DNA of 64,000 bases, taken from an uncultured Caryophanales bacterium. GTDB lineage: Bacteria > Bacillota_I > Bacilli_A > RFN20 > CAG-449. The position numbers and the translations under genes are program-made. The stretch is taken from contig CAMCEE010000008.1 in assembly GCA_945873815.1 (NCBI GenBank), positions 1-64,000 on the forward strand. The letters are read 5' to 3'. Below the pieces are notes generated by a model that made no database searches, had not been told where the DNA came from, and saw only the letters and a list, made by a program, of their open reading frames with translations. Every line of letters starts with the position of its first letter. Within the stretch, counting starts at the first letter, position 1. Below, piece after piece: positions 10,815-21,900 of the stretch.

Positions 10815-10853
10815 TTATTTTTTTTGCAATTTTATGATTACCCCTAATCTCAT
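10815..10853 (-). other. Possible leader mini-ORF or remnant start region
   Basis: A 12-codon frame (MRLGVIIKLQKK, then TAA) starts at 10853. Its start region, ATTATGAGA, three bases, then GGGGTAATCATAA, nearly repeats the start of the giant dockerin gene at 40427-40400 (same blocks, four bases between them). It is either a leader peptide of the cohesin gene or a leftover of an ancestral start that was copied together with the leader. No translation evidence is available. Confidence 0.35.
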
Positions 10854-10881
10854 AATCTCTTTCTCTTTCAAATTTTTAAGT

Positions 10882-10919
10882 TGTATAGTAATTATAATAC
10901 TATACACCTATTCTACCTT
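10882..10919 (-). promoter_or_regulatory. Candidate promoter and palindromic operator of the larger cohesin gene
   Basis: A perfect inverted repeat with nine-base arms, TGTATAGTA and TACTATACA, spaced by seven bases, spans 10882-10906. A perfect minus-strand -10 box TATAAT (10891-10896) sits in its centre. The -35 region about 17 bases upstream is weak (AAGGTA). The layout suggests a promoter blocked or controlled by a dimeric regulator, so the larger cohesin gene may also be transcribed separately from the upstream gene. Confidence 0.45.
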
Positions 10920-10982
10920 AACTATATCACACGATTTTTTCATTAACAATATTCAAAACCCCTTTTTTTGCCTTTTTTTTGC

Positions 10983-11002
10983 ATTATCCCCTTAAAAAAA
11001 CG
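10983..11002 (-). repeat. 20-bp leader repeat, copy in the intergenic region
   Basis: The minus-strand sequence CGTTTTTTTAAGGGGATAAT is identical over all 20 bases to 40645-40664 upstream of the giant dockerin gene. A looser copy lies at 40537-40554. Its position upstream of two surface genes suggests a shared regulatory element. Confidence 0.7.
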
Positions 11003-11025
11003 GGTTATATTCTATTTTTTTAAGG
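10990..11025 (-). terminator. AT-rich hairpin across the stop codon of the smaller cohesin gene
   Basis: Perfect 11-base arms, CCTTAAAAAAA and TTTTTTTAAGG, are separated by 14 bases and enclose the TAG stop at 11012-11014. The stem is almost entirely A/T and is not followed by a new T-run, so it is at best a weak terminator or attenuator between the two cohesin genes. Confidence 0.35.
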
Positions 11026-14000
11026 TCTTGTGCTTTTTTGAGAGCTGTTTATCCTGTCTTTCTTCCTTCTCATAATCCTTCTTTTTTAATACTATTATCA
11101 TTGTGATCACTACGATTATTGACACTATTCCAACTCCACCACCAATGATAAAAGGAGTAATTTGCGTAGAAATATTTGAGTCAGTTCGATACACAATAAG
11201 TTTTATTTGTCTAACTTTTTCATTTTTAGAATAAACATCAATATTTATTTCATTTCTTCCTACTTTTAATTTGTTTTCACTTATTACATATGTGGTATCC
11301 TTTGAGTCTGTATCAAATGATATATGAAGTACTGCAACCCTAGATGAAACATTATATGTATATTCATCAACATCATTTCTAAAATCAAATGTGAAATCAT
11401 CAATCTCATCAATAACTGGATGAGATAAAACAACATTTCGTCTTGTTACATTTATTTTATATTTTTTTGTAATAGTCCCATCTGATGATGTAATAATAAT
11501 TATAACTTCATTATTCCCGAATTTTAAATTCTCTCCTCCGATCATTTCAATAGATGGTTCTTTTTCATCATCATTTTTCTCAAAGTTTATATCCATATTA
11601 AGAGAGGATATATTGCTATTAACGTCAATGTTATATTCAAAAATCTCTTCTTCAAACATTTTATTAAAACCATCAATCTCTTGAATAGAAAAATCGAATA
11701 TATTTATTCTATTTGATTCCTTATATTCTCTATATGCATGGATAGTATACTCAGTATATTGCATATCATTATATTTAGAGACTACACGAATATATATAAT
11801 GTTATCTCCAACAACCAACTCTTTGTTTCCAGTAACAATATAAAAATCATCGTCTTGAATCGTTGAAATAATTTCTATTTCTTTTTTGTCATATGGTACA
11901 TTAACATAATAATCATAAGTAGTAGAATTAAAATCTATGATTTCATTATTATGATCTAATAAATTGTATCCAGTAATTAATAGATTACTCAAGTTACATT
12001 TTTTATATTCTCTATAAATCAAAATGCTGTATACCTTATATATATCATTATCTGCATATACAAAAATGTTAATGTTATTATTTCCTTGAGATAGAGTGAT
12101 TATAGAATCATAAATAATATTACCCTTTAACTTAATAATTTTAGTAGCATTAGGATTATTCAATTCCACACATAAGTCTATTGATTCTTTGTCAAATTCA
12201 AAGCTTACTTCATATCTTTCTTTTGTACTTTCAAATCCATCGATTTGTTTATCATCAATCTTAAGATTTTTCAATCTAGTATCTTCATTTGGTGGTTGCC
12301 TCAAAAGGCTAAATACATAAACATTGCCTTGAACCCCACTATCACTAGTAGCAAAAACTTTAATTATATTATTACTATTTAAATTTAAGTTATACAATCC
12401 TTCACCAGATATCTCTCCCTTAGATTCAACCGTTACAGAAACAGCAGAAACACGATATGGAATCACTATTTCATAGGAGAAAACATCTGATGAAAATTCT
12501 TTGTAAAAATAAATATTACCATCATTTCCTCTAATCATAACAGTAGAGATTTGATTGTCATCAGATAAATTGACGTCTTCCCTATATACACATATATCAT
12601 ATTTACGTACATTTCCACTTTCGCTAGTTACAGTAACAATTATTATTGTCATACCATTCTTAATATAATCATCATTATTACCTAGCAAAAAAACACCATT
12701 TCCTTGTACTACAGAAGTTTGACTATCAGATATTGCATTAATATGTATTTCATTTATTGATTCATTTATAGAAATAATATACCTTTCTTTATTTTTATCA
12801 AACGAAGAAATCAGATTTTTACCATCAACATTTATTTCTAATGATTTGAGATACGAATTTGAGTCTGCTTCTAGGCGATTAATTATATATGTATAAACAT
12901 GTCCCTTTACTCCCGCTTGACTTTCTACATATATTTCAATATTGTTCGGTCCCTTCTCAATTTTCCTTAGTCCATTTCCATAAATAGTACCATTTTTTCC
13001 ATCATATAAAACATCAAAAAATAGTGTTGATTGCGCATATAATACTTCTATATTATATAAATATATATCTTTATTAAATATATAATTAGTAAGTAATGTA
13101 TCATTATCAGTGTATATTTTTATATCTGTGATAGTATTTTTACATTCAGCACGTACGATATCTAATACATATTGTTTTATAGTTCCAGTTTTTGACTTGA
13201 CCTTTATTTCAAATACGTTATTCAACATATTCAATTTCTTATTTCCATTATCAAATAATAGAATTGATTCATTAGAACTTAATATGCATATAATCTCGAT
13301 AAAATCCTTATTTTCATCAACATAATACTTATATTCAGTTATTTTTGAATCAAATCCTTCTAATTCTAGTCCATCAAGTTTAATCATAGAAAGAGTAGAA
13401 TCATCATCAATGTTCTCTCTTTTAATATTAATTGTATATTCTTTTCCTTTTATTCCAGATTCGCTTACTGCATATATCTTTAATAAATTATTACCAACTT
13501 CTAATCTAAATAAGCCATCACCATGAATCGAAGATTTCAAAGAAGATGGAATAACCTCTACATAAACATAATCTTGTTCATAAGGAAAAATTAAATCATA
13601 TATTGTTATATCTTTATTATATACAAATGAATTTCCATCTATATCTTTTAAATTATTTCCATTTATTTCATCGAGCAAGTTAATATTGCTAATAGTATTA
13701 TCTGTATCTTTTTCATAATTGAATACGATTTTGATTTTTAGTTCATCACCATCTGTTGAACGCGCGCATATAAAGAATTCATCGCAAGGTATATCATATA
13801 TCCCTGAACCTGATACAATAGTAGTTTTGTCAACTGGTTCAACTTTAACATTCACTTTTTCGACAGATTTAGGAATGTAATAAACAAATCTAGTTCCATC
13901 CGATTCATTTGTTGGATAATACTCTATTTCGTCATTAACTCCGATAACAGAAACTATCATATCTAATTTCTCATTTGCAGATTCTTTTCTCACTTTAACA

Positions 14001-15919
14001 CAATATTCTTTTGTTACTCCTGATTCACTTGTGATTTTAACAATAATCTTTCCGGTTTCTGATATATATTGATAAAATGAGTAAAAATTTGGTTCATAAG
14101 AAACTTTAGACTCATCGTTTGATGGAGTAACTTCAACTGAAAATGACAATAAAGAATTGTTCTTCACATTCAATTGATATTCATCGTTTATTAGTGTAGG
14201 ATTCCCTAAAAAAACATGATTCTCATCTTTTGTTTTGCCATAAATATCAATAGTTTTTATACTATTATCATCTGATAAAATCTTAAAATTAAATGTATAA
14301 ATCTTATAGTCTTCACTTTGAGATATTACTTTAATCACAAAAGGTTCGTTAAAATTATTAATTTTGATATGTTGTCCGTCTGAATACTCTATTTCACCAA
14401 CTAAAATTTTCGAATTAACATCTGACAAAGTAGGAGTGAAAACTATCTCAGATAATTCTGTAGAATAGCCCACTGTATATTCATATATATTTTTATTAAA
14501 AAGGGTTAATGACATACTTTTTTCATCATATAATTTTGGTGTAGGTAATGTATTACCATCTATCTCTACATTTTTTAATAGACAATCAGTAGATTTTGCT
14601 CTAAAAATAGACAGGATTTCTTCTTTCTCAGTCAATCCATCTTCTGCAATTAAAACAATATTAACATGTTGTATGTATCCACATCCTTTTAATGGAATCA
14701 AATACTTTCCTTGTTCATCGTGATTAATTATTTTATCAGTTTTTACTTCTTTTACAGATCCTTTATTCATTATTATCTCTAAAGAAACATTTTCTATCTT
14801 GTAATCTGTTGTTTCAATATACAATGTATTAAGATTAACTTCTTTATCATCAATGATTATGCTTGATATATCAATCCCATCTGAGACAGGCAATGTCTCA
14901 AGTTCTAAATAAGTGTAAGTATTATTTATTACATCATATGTATTAGAGTTTGAATAAAACGACTCATAACTTGAAGAAATATTAAGCCTATCTAATGTAT
15001 GGGTGAAGACTGTAAAAGTGAATGAACAAAGCAATCCTGAAGTAATATAAATAGGTTTATACTCAACTTCTAAAACATTTATTGAAAACTCAAATTTATA
15101 ATAAAAAAAATCATCTTCTTCTGAATCAATCATATCTGGAGAACTATCATTTAATAATAAAGCATAGTAATCGCTTCTTCCATAAGTCTCATATTCTATA
15201 TTCAGTAACTGATGTGAACTCTTTAAATAAAACTCTGCAGTAAAAATAGCACTATCATCATAATCTAATAAATATATATCAATACTAGCTTTGTTTTTTG
15301 ACCCAACAGTATGATTTTTACTATCAAAAAAAAGACCAAGTCCAGAATTAATACTGTTATATGGACTTATAACATGACTATTATTATCAACGATTTTTTG
15401 GGAGTAAAAAGAACGAGGTTTTAAAATAGTTTCATTCACTAATTCACCATTTCCATTCTTTACTATTAAATCTTCAATGTGAAGTTTTAGTTCAAACTCT
15501 TCATTATCTTCCGAAATAACAAATTGTAAAGAACATAAATGTCCATTAGAAAAGAAATCATCATCATGAAGATCATTTTTTTCTATCATAATAGAATAAA
15601 TATATTCTTCATCAAACGTTGAACTAATTAGTGAAGCAGAAAAAGAATTTTCATTGCTATCACTCAAAGTCCTATCAAAAGAAATATCACGTAACTCGAC
15701 ATTCGAATATAATTCAAAATCAATGGATTTAGCATGATTCAACTCATTTGTGTTTTCATAGATAAAGTCGAGAGTAGTGAAATCACCCTCGGTGATTTCA
15801 CTACTCAACTTCATTAATAAACTGATTTGTCCATTTGCATATGTTTGTGGTAACAGATTACATAAGAATGATAGAATCATTATTAAACCCATTATTGCTA
15901 ATAAATATATTCTTTTCAT
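11012..15919 (-). CDS. Smaller membrane-anchored cohesin-like/cadherin-like repeat protein
   Basis: The 1,635-residue product begins with a signal peptide (MKRIYLLAIMGLIMILSFLC). Two diverged cohesin-like segments follow (about 30-170 and 195-335; ITEGDFTTLDFIYENT and VGSKNKASIDIYLLDY), then 13 cadherin-like beta-sandwich repeats (about 345-1585), a transmembrane helix (about 1590-1613) and a basic cytoplasmic tail (KKKDYEKEERQ). It is a paralogue of the next gene downstream. Its repeats 5-13 match in order that protein's repeat 5 and repeats 13-20, as if a block of seven repeats had been lost here or gained there. The ATG sits one base after the TAG of the giant gene and lacks a good ribosome site of its own, so translation is probably coupled to the giant protein. 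An anchoring receptor for the dockerin protein is the inferred role. Confidence 0.85.
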   Translation of the reverse strand: MKRIYLLAIMGLIMILSFLCNLLPQTYANGQISLLMKLSSEITEGDFTTLDFIYENTNELNHAKSIDFELYSNVELRDISFDRTLSDSNENSFSASLISSTFDEEYIYSIMIEKNDLHDDDFFSNGHLCSLQFVISEDNEEFELKLHIEDLIVKNGNGELVNETILKPRSFYSQKIVDNNSHVISPYNSINSGLGLFFDSKNHTVGSKNKASIDIYLLDYDDSAIFTAEFYLKSSHQLLNIEYETYGRSDYYALLLNDSSPDMIDSEEDDFFYYKFEFSINVLEVEYKPIYITSGLLCSFTFTVFTHTLDRLNISSSYESFYSNSNTYDVINNTYTYLELETLPVSDGIDISSIIIDDKEVNLNTLYIETTDYKIENVSLEIIMNKGSVKEVKTDKIINHDEQGKYLIPLKGCGYIQHVNIVLIAEDGLTEKEEILSIFRAKSTDCLLKNVEIDGNTLPTPKLYDEKSMSLTLFNKNIYEYTVGYSTELSEIVFTPTLSDVNSKILVGEIEYSDGQHIKINNFNEPFVIKVISQSEDYKIYTFNFKILSDDNSIKTIDIYGKTKDENHVFLGNPTLINDEYQLNVKNNSLLSFSVEVTPSNDESKVSYEPNFYSFYQYISETGKIIVKITSESGVTKEYCVKVRKESANEKLDMIVSVIGVNDEIEYYPTNESDGTRFVYYIPKSVEKVNVKVEPVDKTTIVSGSGIYDIPCDEFFICARSTDGDELKIKIVFNYEKDTDNTISNINLLDEINGNNLKDIDGNSFVYNKDITIYDLIFPYEQDYVYVEVIPSSLKSSIHGDGLFRLEVGNNLLKIYAVSESGIKGKEYTINIKRENIDDDSTLSMIKLDGLELEGFDSKITEYKYYVDENKDFIEIICILSSNESILLFDNGNKKLNMLNNVFEIKVKSKTGTIKQYVLDIVRAECKNTITDIKIYTDNDTLLTNYIFNKDIYLYNIEVLYAQSTLFFDVLYDGKNGTIYGNGLRKIEKGPNNIEIYVESQAGVKGHVYTYIINRLEADSNSYLKSLEINVDGKNLISSFDKNKERYIISINESINEIHINAISDSQTSVVQGNGVFLLGNNDDYIKNGMTIIIVTVTSESGNVRKYDICVYREDVNLSDDNQISTVMIRGNDGNIYFYKEFSSDVFSYEIVIPYRVSAVSVTVESKGEISGEGLYNLNLNSNNIIKVFATSDSGVQGNVYVFSLLRQPPNEDTRLKNLKIDDKQIDGFESTKERYEVSFEFDKESIDLCVELNNPNATKIIKLKGNIIYDSIITLSQGNNNINIFVYADNDIYKVYSILIYREYKKCNLSNLLITGYNLLDHNNEIIDFNSTTYDYYVNVPYDKKEIEIISTIQDDDFYIVTGNKELVVGDNIIYIRVVSKYNDMQYTEYTIHAYREYKESNRINIFDFSIQEIDGFNKMFEEEIFEYNIDVNSNISSLNMDINFEKNDDEKEPSIEMIGGENLKFGNNEVIIIITSSDGTITKKYKINVTRRNVVLSHPVIDEIDDFTFDFRNDVDEYTYNVSSRVAVLHISFDTDSKDTTYVISENKLKVGRNEINIDVYSKNEKVRQIKLIVYRTDSNISTQITPFIIGGGVGIVSIIVVITMIIVLKKKDYEKEERQDKQLSKKHKTLKK

Positions 15920-15920
15920 A

Positions 15921-18900
15921 CTACTTATTCATTTGATTAATCATAGAAGCTAATAAGTTAATATCAGCACTTGTAAGTTTCAAATCAGAGTTTATATCAC
16001 AAGCATATAATACAGCATTTGAGCATGGCTTTGAAATAGCTGAGAACAAATCATTAACATCCCTTTTTGCAACAACACCATCACCATTGAAGTCTCCCGT
16101 TAATGATAAATAGAATGCATCAATTACTGTTTCACCAGATAATAATTCTATTTTCCATCCTGTTCCAACTATGTATCTTGGATTTCCATAATATGTTGAT
16201 TTCACTAAGGAACCTTTTGCATTATATATTCTAATATTTGCTGTATCAACTGAGTTAAAATGTGTTAATAATGTATTAACGGTCATTTTTTGTTGTGTAA
16301 TATGAATTACTGGTATGTTTTCCGGATCATATTCAGTATGATCTTTTACGTAAGTATATTTCCATCTAGGACCACTCTTTACTAATTTTACTATTCCAAA
16401 ATCAGTTTCCGCAGTTAATGATAACAAACTAGCCTTTGCAATAATCAATTGACCTGGATTAATTGTTAGGTTAGTTACATTATAGTTTTGTGATGTAACA
16501 GTTGTTGTTTCACGATCCATAATGATTTCATATGTACCAAAGTCAGTAGGTGCAACTTCTGAAGTTGGATATACTGTATCTCCGGAACCTTGATATAAAA
16601 TTGTACCTGGAGTGAATACGAGAGAACTTGTATTTTCTCCTTCAACGAATCCATTTGAAACCATAGTATATGTGATATTATCTAATGTTCCACCTTCCAT
16701 AATTGTTTGGTGATCAACTGCAACAGTTAAGTCAATATCTTTCTTAACAACGGAGTGTTTACCTTTTCTTAATGTGACAATATAGTTCTTGTCAGCACCT
16801 TCAGAAACCTCAATATTCAATTCATATTCACCTACATTTGCCTTTTCACCTGCAGTTGTAGTAACTACTGCTTCAATATCATTTCCATAAACTTGACCAA
16901 CAATAGCTTCCCATTGACTGTTCAAGTCTGTAACAGTATCACCATAAGTTGTAACTAAGTCTTTTGCAGAAATTGTTACTTCTTCCTTTTCAATTACGAA
17001 TTGTCCTAGTAATTCAACTGTATTTTCGAAGATTAATCCTCCGAATTCAACAGTAATATAATATGTACCTGCATCAATCGCAGCATCTACTTCTGTTTCA
17101 TGGATTTCATCAGTAAAGTATCTAATTGAATATTGATCTTCTACTGGAACCCCATTCAATAAGAATGATAATCTTGGTTCTTTTGCTTCTTTTGAGTAAA
17201 CGATTGTTTCATCTTCAATTACTAATTCGATATTATTTGGATCAATTTCACCTGCAACGCTAGTAACCTTATATGTTACTACAAATTCACCACTATAGAA
17301 GTCACCAATACCTCTAATAGTCAATTCTTTATTCATTCCTGGGTTTACTGTTGTTCCTTCGTTGATTACAATTTCGTAATCAGTATTGATAATTAATTCA
17401 ACATCACTTACATAAATCTTCAAATCCTCGAATGAAGGATGTGAACCAGTGTATTCATATTCTCCAACAAATCCCTCACCAATATTATTTGAAGATAATT
17501 CATATTTATTGATGTTGAATTGTAAAGTCTTTTCACCGCTGAAGTTTGCATTTGTATCACTAGCTCTTACAGTAAGAGTGTATCCACCAAGAGTTAATTC
17601 TTTTGGATTCATTAATTTAATATCCTCAATTGCAAGAGATAAATTATCTGGTCCCTTAATATCGAACATTAAATCGATATCATCATATGGGAATTCGTGT
17701 GCAAATCCTGCAACTGAGATTGTTGGGAAATTCTTAGTAATATTGCTTGGATCAAATGTGATTTCAGAACTACCAGCTTCAAGGCTGATTACTGGTTTTT
17801 CATTTGTAACAGCGTTGAGATCGATTGGTAAGATATCAAATGTCTTATTTGTGATACTACCTGAATAGTTACCTATACCTGAAATCGTTAATGGCTTACC
17901 ATTTCCAACTTCAAAGTCTGCTGCAGTAATCACATAATCAACATCTTTAACTAATGTATTTCCATATTGGTCGACAATGGTAATTCCACTGAAATCAGGA
18001 CCCAATGGATTTGGAGTATAGTAGAATTGTTCTTGTGCCATTTCAACTGTACCCTTACCATTTGATAAGACTTCTGGAGAGATAGTATATGAACCTCTTA
18101 CAGAAGTTTTAATACTACCAGTTGTCTTAACATTAATATAATATGTTCCTACATCTTTTGGAGGAGTAGTACCTAATGAACCTACATATCCTTCATCGCT
18201 GAAGTAAGTTACAATATTATCTCCTTCTAATTGAACTCCATTGTATTTTACAACAAATTCTGGAGCAAGTGGAGAACCATTATATGTGTATTTTTGTTTT
18301 GTAAATTCTAATGATAGAAGCGATGGATCAATACCACTTTCAAGGATTCTATATGGAAGTTCAAATTCACCAGTAAATCTACCCATTCCTCTTACAATCG
18401 CAATCTTGTTATCTCCAATTGAGACATCTTGATCTGCAACAATTGTATAATCGACATTTCTAATCAAATCATAATCTTGAATTGTTAAGAATACATCATC
18501 GAATAAAGGTTCGCTTCCAGTGAAAGCATAATCTCCATTATATTCAATCTTACTATATGCTTCTGAAGTAATAGTGATTGGTTGAATCTCGAATGGGAAC
18601 TTCTTTAATCCACCATAATTTGCATTGCTTCCTTGAACTTTTAGAACGTATGAACCTACAACCATATCTGAAACTTTAATTGTTTCTAATTCAGATGATG
18701 TTACAGTAGTCCAGTTAGGGAATGCTACTGAAACGGATAAATCACTATCTTTATATGGGAATTCATATTGTTCATTACCAACGAATAATGTTGGGAAGTT
18801 ATTTTTAACTTCAAGTAATGATAATTCAATTGCTTCAGGACTAATAGTGATTGTCTCATCTTGAGAAATATCATATTTCAAGATGGAGAATCTTATCGAT

Positions 18901-21900
18901 GTACCATCAGTATAATTACCAATACCTAAAATTGTTAATACTTTATCTGTGCCAACATTGAAGTCACTGACACTCAATGAATAATCATCTTCTGTTAAGA
19001 CATTTCCATGAGCATCGACAATTTCTAAGCCTACGAATTCTGGTAACATACCTGTATAATCATATTCAGTTTGTTCCAATGATACTCTTGTTCCATCTTC
19101 TGCCAATGATAATTGATCAATTGTAAATTCCGATCTCAATGTTGAAATTGGAATTGATTTACCATGTGTAGTTACTGAGAAATAGTATCTACCAGCATCT
19201 ACTGGAGTTTCTGTTCCTATTCCATTTGTATATTCACTATCAAGGTAATATGAAACAGTATAGCCATCATCAATATTCGTTCCATTATATGAAATTGTGA
19301 ATTGAGGAGCTATTGCTCTACCATTATATGTGTAATTTGTCTTTGTTAATGTAAGTTTTAATTTTGATTCATCAAATGCTGGTGTATCTGGATTATTTAC
19401 ATCGTATGAATTAATTCTATATGTTAGATCAAATTGACCTTCATATAATTCTCCAATTGCAGAAACAGTAACAATCTTATTTGTTCCAACAGTTGGTTTG
19501 TCTTTTGTCGTTACTGTGTAATCAACATCTCTTACTAATTCAGTACCATTAACGACTATTCTAATATCACTGAATGATGGAGTTTCACCAGTAAATGAAT
19601 ATACTCCTAAGTATTCTTCATTTACAAGATCATCAATTGTAAGAGTATGTTTCTTAATTTCGAATGGTATTTCAATTTCACCACCATGGTTACCATCATC
19701 TTCAGGTGAAGAGATAATTACCTTATAATCACCAGTAATTAAATCTTCTAAGCCACGGTCAATGATTTCTTGTGGAGTTAATCTTTCTCCATTTGGAGTA
19801 ACGATAATAATATCGAATGGACAATCATTGTATGGGAATTCATATGTAATTCCATCAATTGTAATTGGTGGGAAGCAATCTCTAATATCGTTAGGGTTGA
19901 TATCAGAAGTTCCTCCAACTTCAATTCTATTATCGCATTCTTCTCCGCATTCTGGACACTTACCATTTTCAAGTTCAGTACCACATTCTGCACATCTATT
20001 AATATCGTGAACAAGAATGTCAAATAATGTTACCGTTTGACCAGTATAATTATTAATACCATCAATATATAATAACTTATTCTTTCCGACATTATAGTTA
20101 TCAACTGATAAGACGAAGTCAATGTCTTTTACTAATACATTATCATGAGCGTCTCTTACAACAAGATCATCAAATGTTTGACCAGCTGAGTGATAAATAT
20201 ATTTTCCACCATTTGTTAATGATGCTCTAACATTGAAATCTGCTAATGATGCTGGAGATATCATGAAACAGCGTCTCTCAAATTGATGGGAAACTACGTT
20301 TTGTCCACCAGTTGTGACGATGAAATAATATGTGCCAACATTAGTTGGAGCCGTATTACCGAGGCTATTTAATAATTCTGGGTCTGAGAAATATTCAATA
20401 GTGTATCCTTCTTCGAATAATATATCTCCGAAGTATAAATTGAATTGTGGTTCAATTGGTGAACCTGTGTATTCATAATCTTCAGCTAATAATTCGAATG
20501 TCCAATCTCCTTCAACAACAACGCCACCTTCTGGAGTAATGCTATATCTTAAGAGAATTCTACCATTGAAGTTTCCAATACCATTAACCTTTAAGAGTTT
20601 ATTTGTTCCTACATTGATTGCATCATCGTATTCAAAGACGTAATCAACTCCTAATTGTAATGTATAAATTTCACCTGAAGCTCTATGTTTGAGGACGATA
20701 TCTTCAAATGTCATTTCTTCTCCAGTGTATGTATATACACCTTTATAACCTCTTTCAAGATTATCTTCTTCAGTAATTGTAATTGGAGTAATCATATAAT
20801 CAAATGTCTTGCTTCCAGTTACGTTTTCATTTGAACCAGAAACGATGATTTGATATTCTCCAACATTACCATTGAAGTCTTTAAATAATACTTTATCAAG
20901 AGTTGTCTTTTCGACGATTTCTAGAACAAAGTTATTATTTAAGATATTAATCTCTGCACCATTAACCGTAACAACAGGTAAATTGTTATTTGATGAGAAT
21001 GGATTATATCTATTAAGAGTTTTGTTAATTGTTACAACGACATCTTCACTAGATAAATCTAATGCTTTAATTGTAAATGTCTTTGTAATTGAACCTGTGA
21101 AGTTACCTGTACCAATAATTGTTGCTGTTGCAGTACCAATGTTAATGTTATTTGAGTATTCCATATCATAGGTTACTGTTCCATAAATATTTGATACTTC
21201 TGCAGTAGGTTCATTTACACTACCAGAATAAACGTATTCAGTTTGAGATAATGCTGCAGTTAAACCAGTAATGTCTCTTCTTGAAATCTCATATGAACTA
21301 ATTGCGCTTGACATGATGTTTGGATCATCGCAATATACTTTAAAGAAGTATTTACCAGCATTAATTGGAGTACCCGTTAATAATGTTTCGCATGATTCTT
21401 CAAGATAGTATTCAATTCTTGATGCTTCAACTTGAAGATCACCATACATCAATTTGAATTTTGGAGCGATTTCACTTCCAGAATATGAGTATGAGTTTGC
21501 AGTCTTAACAATACTTAAGTCTAATAATTCACCACTACCAATTGAATATGTCAATGTGATAGATCCTGAATAGTTTCCTTGACCATTAATTCTTAAGCTG
21601 TGTACGCCATTGTTCTTACCTGAAGCTTCAATTGTATAATCCTTATTGAGTTCAAGTAAATTTAAGATTCTATCTCTTATTTCAAGTTGGAAATCAGGGA
21701 CTTCACCTATATAATCATATGCATTTTCAAAGATAATAGTATCTGATGTAGATAATACATATGGAGCAATTGTATATTCTTTTGTTATTGTACCTGCATA
21801 TTTTGTGAAGATTACTTTTACGTTTGCAGTACCAACATTAAGGCAGTTATCGTAGATTAATGTATAATCGACACCTTCGATTAACTTAGTTCCATCAACA

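Noticed and set aside
3438-15919. Sortase (LPXTG) anchoring of the cohesin-like proteins
   Set aside because: Neither C-terminus has LPXTG before the membrane helix; both look like simple transmembrane anchors with basic tails.
17449-17868. 139-codon plus-strand frame inside the giant gene
   Set aside because: It is a shadow of the repeat-rich minus-strand coding sequence and has no ribosome site or protein pattern. The same holds for the other plus-strand frames between 16 and 40 kb.
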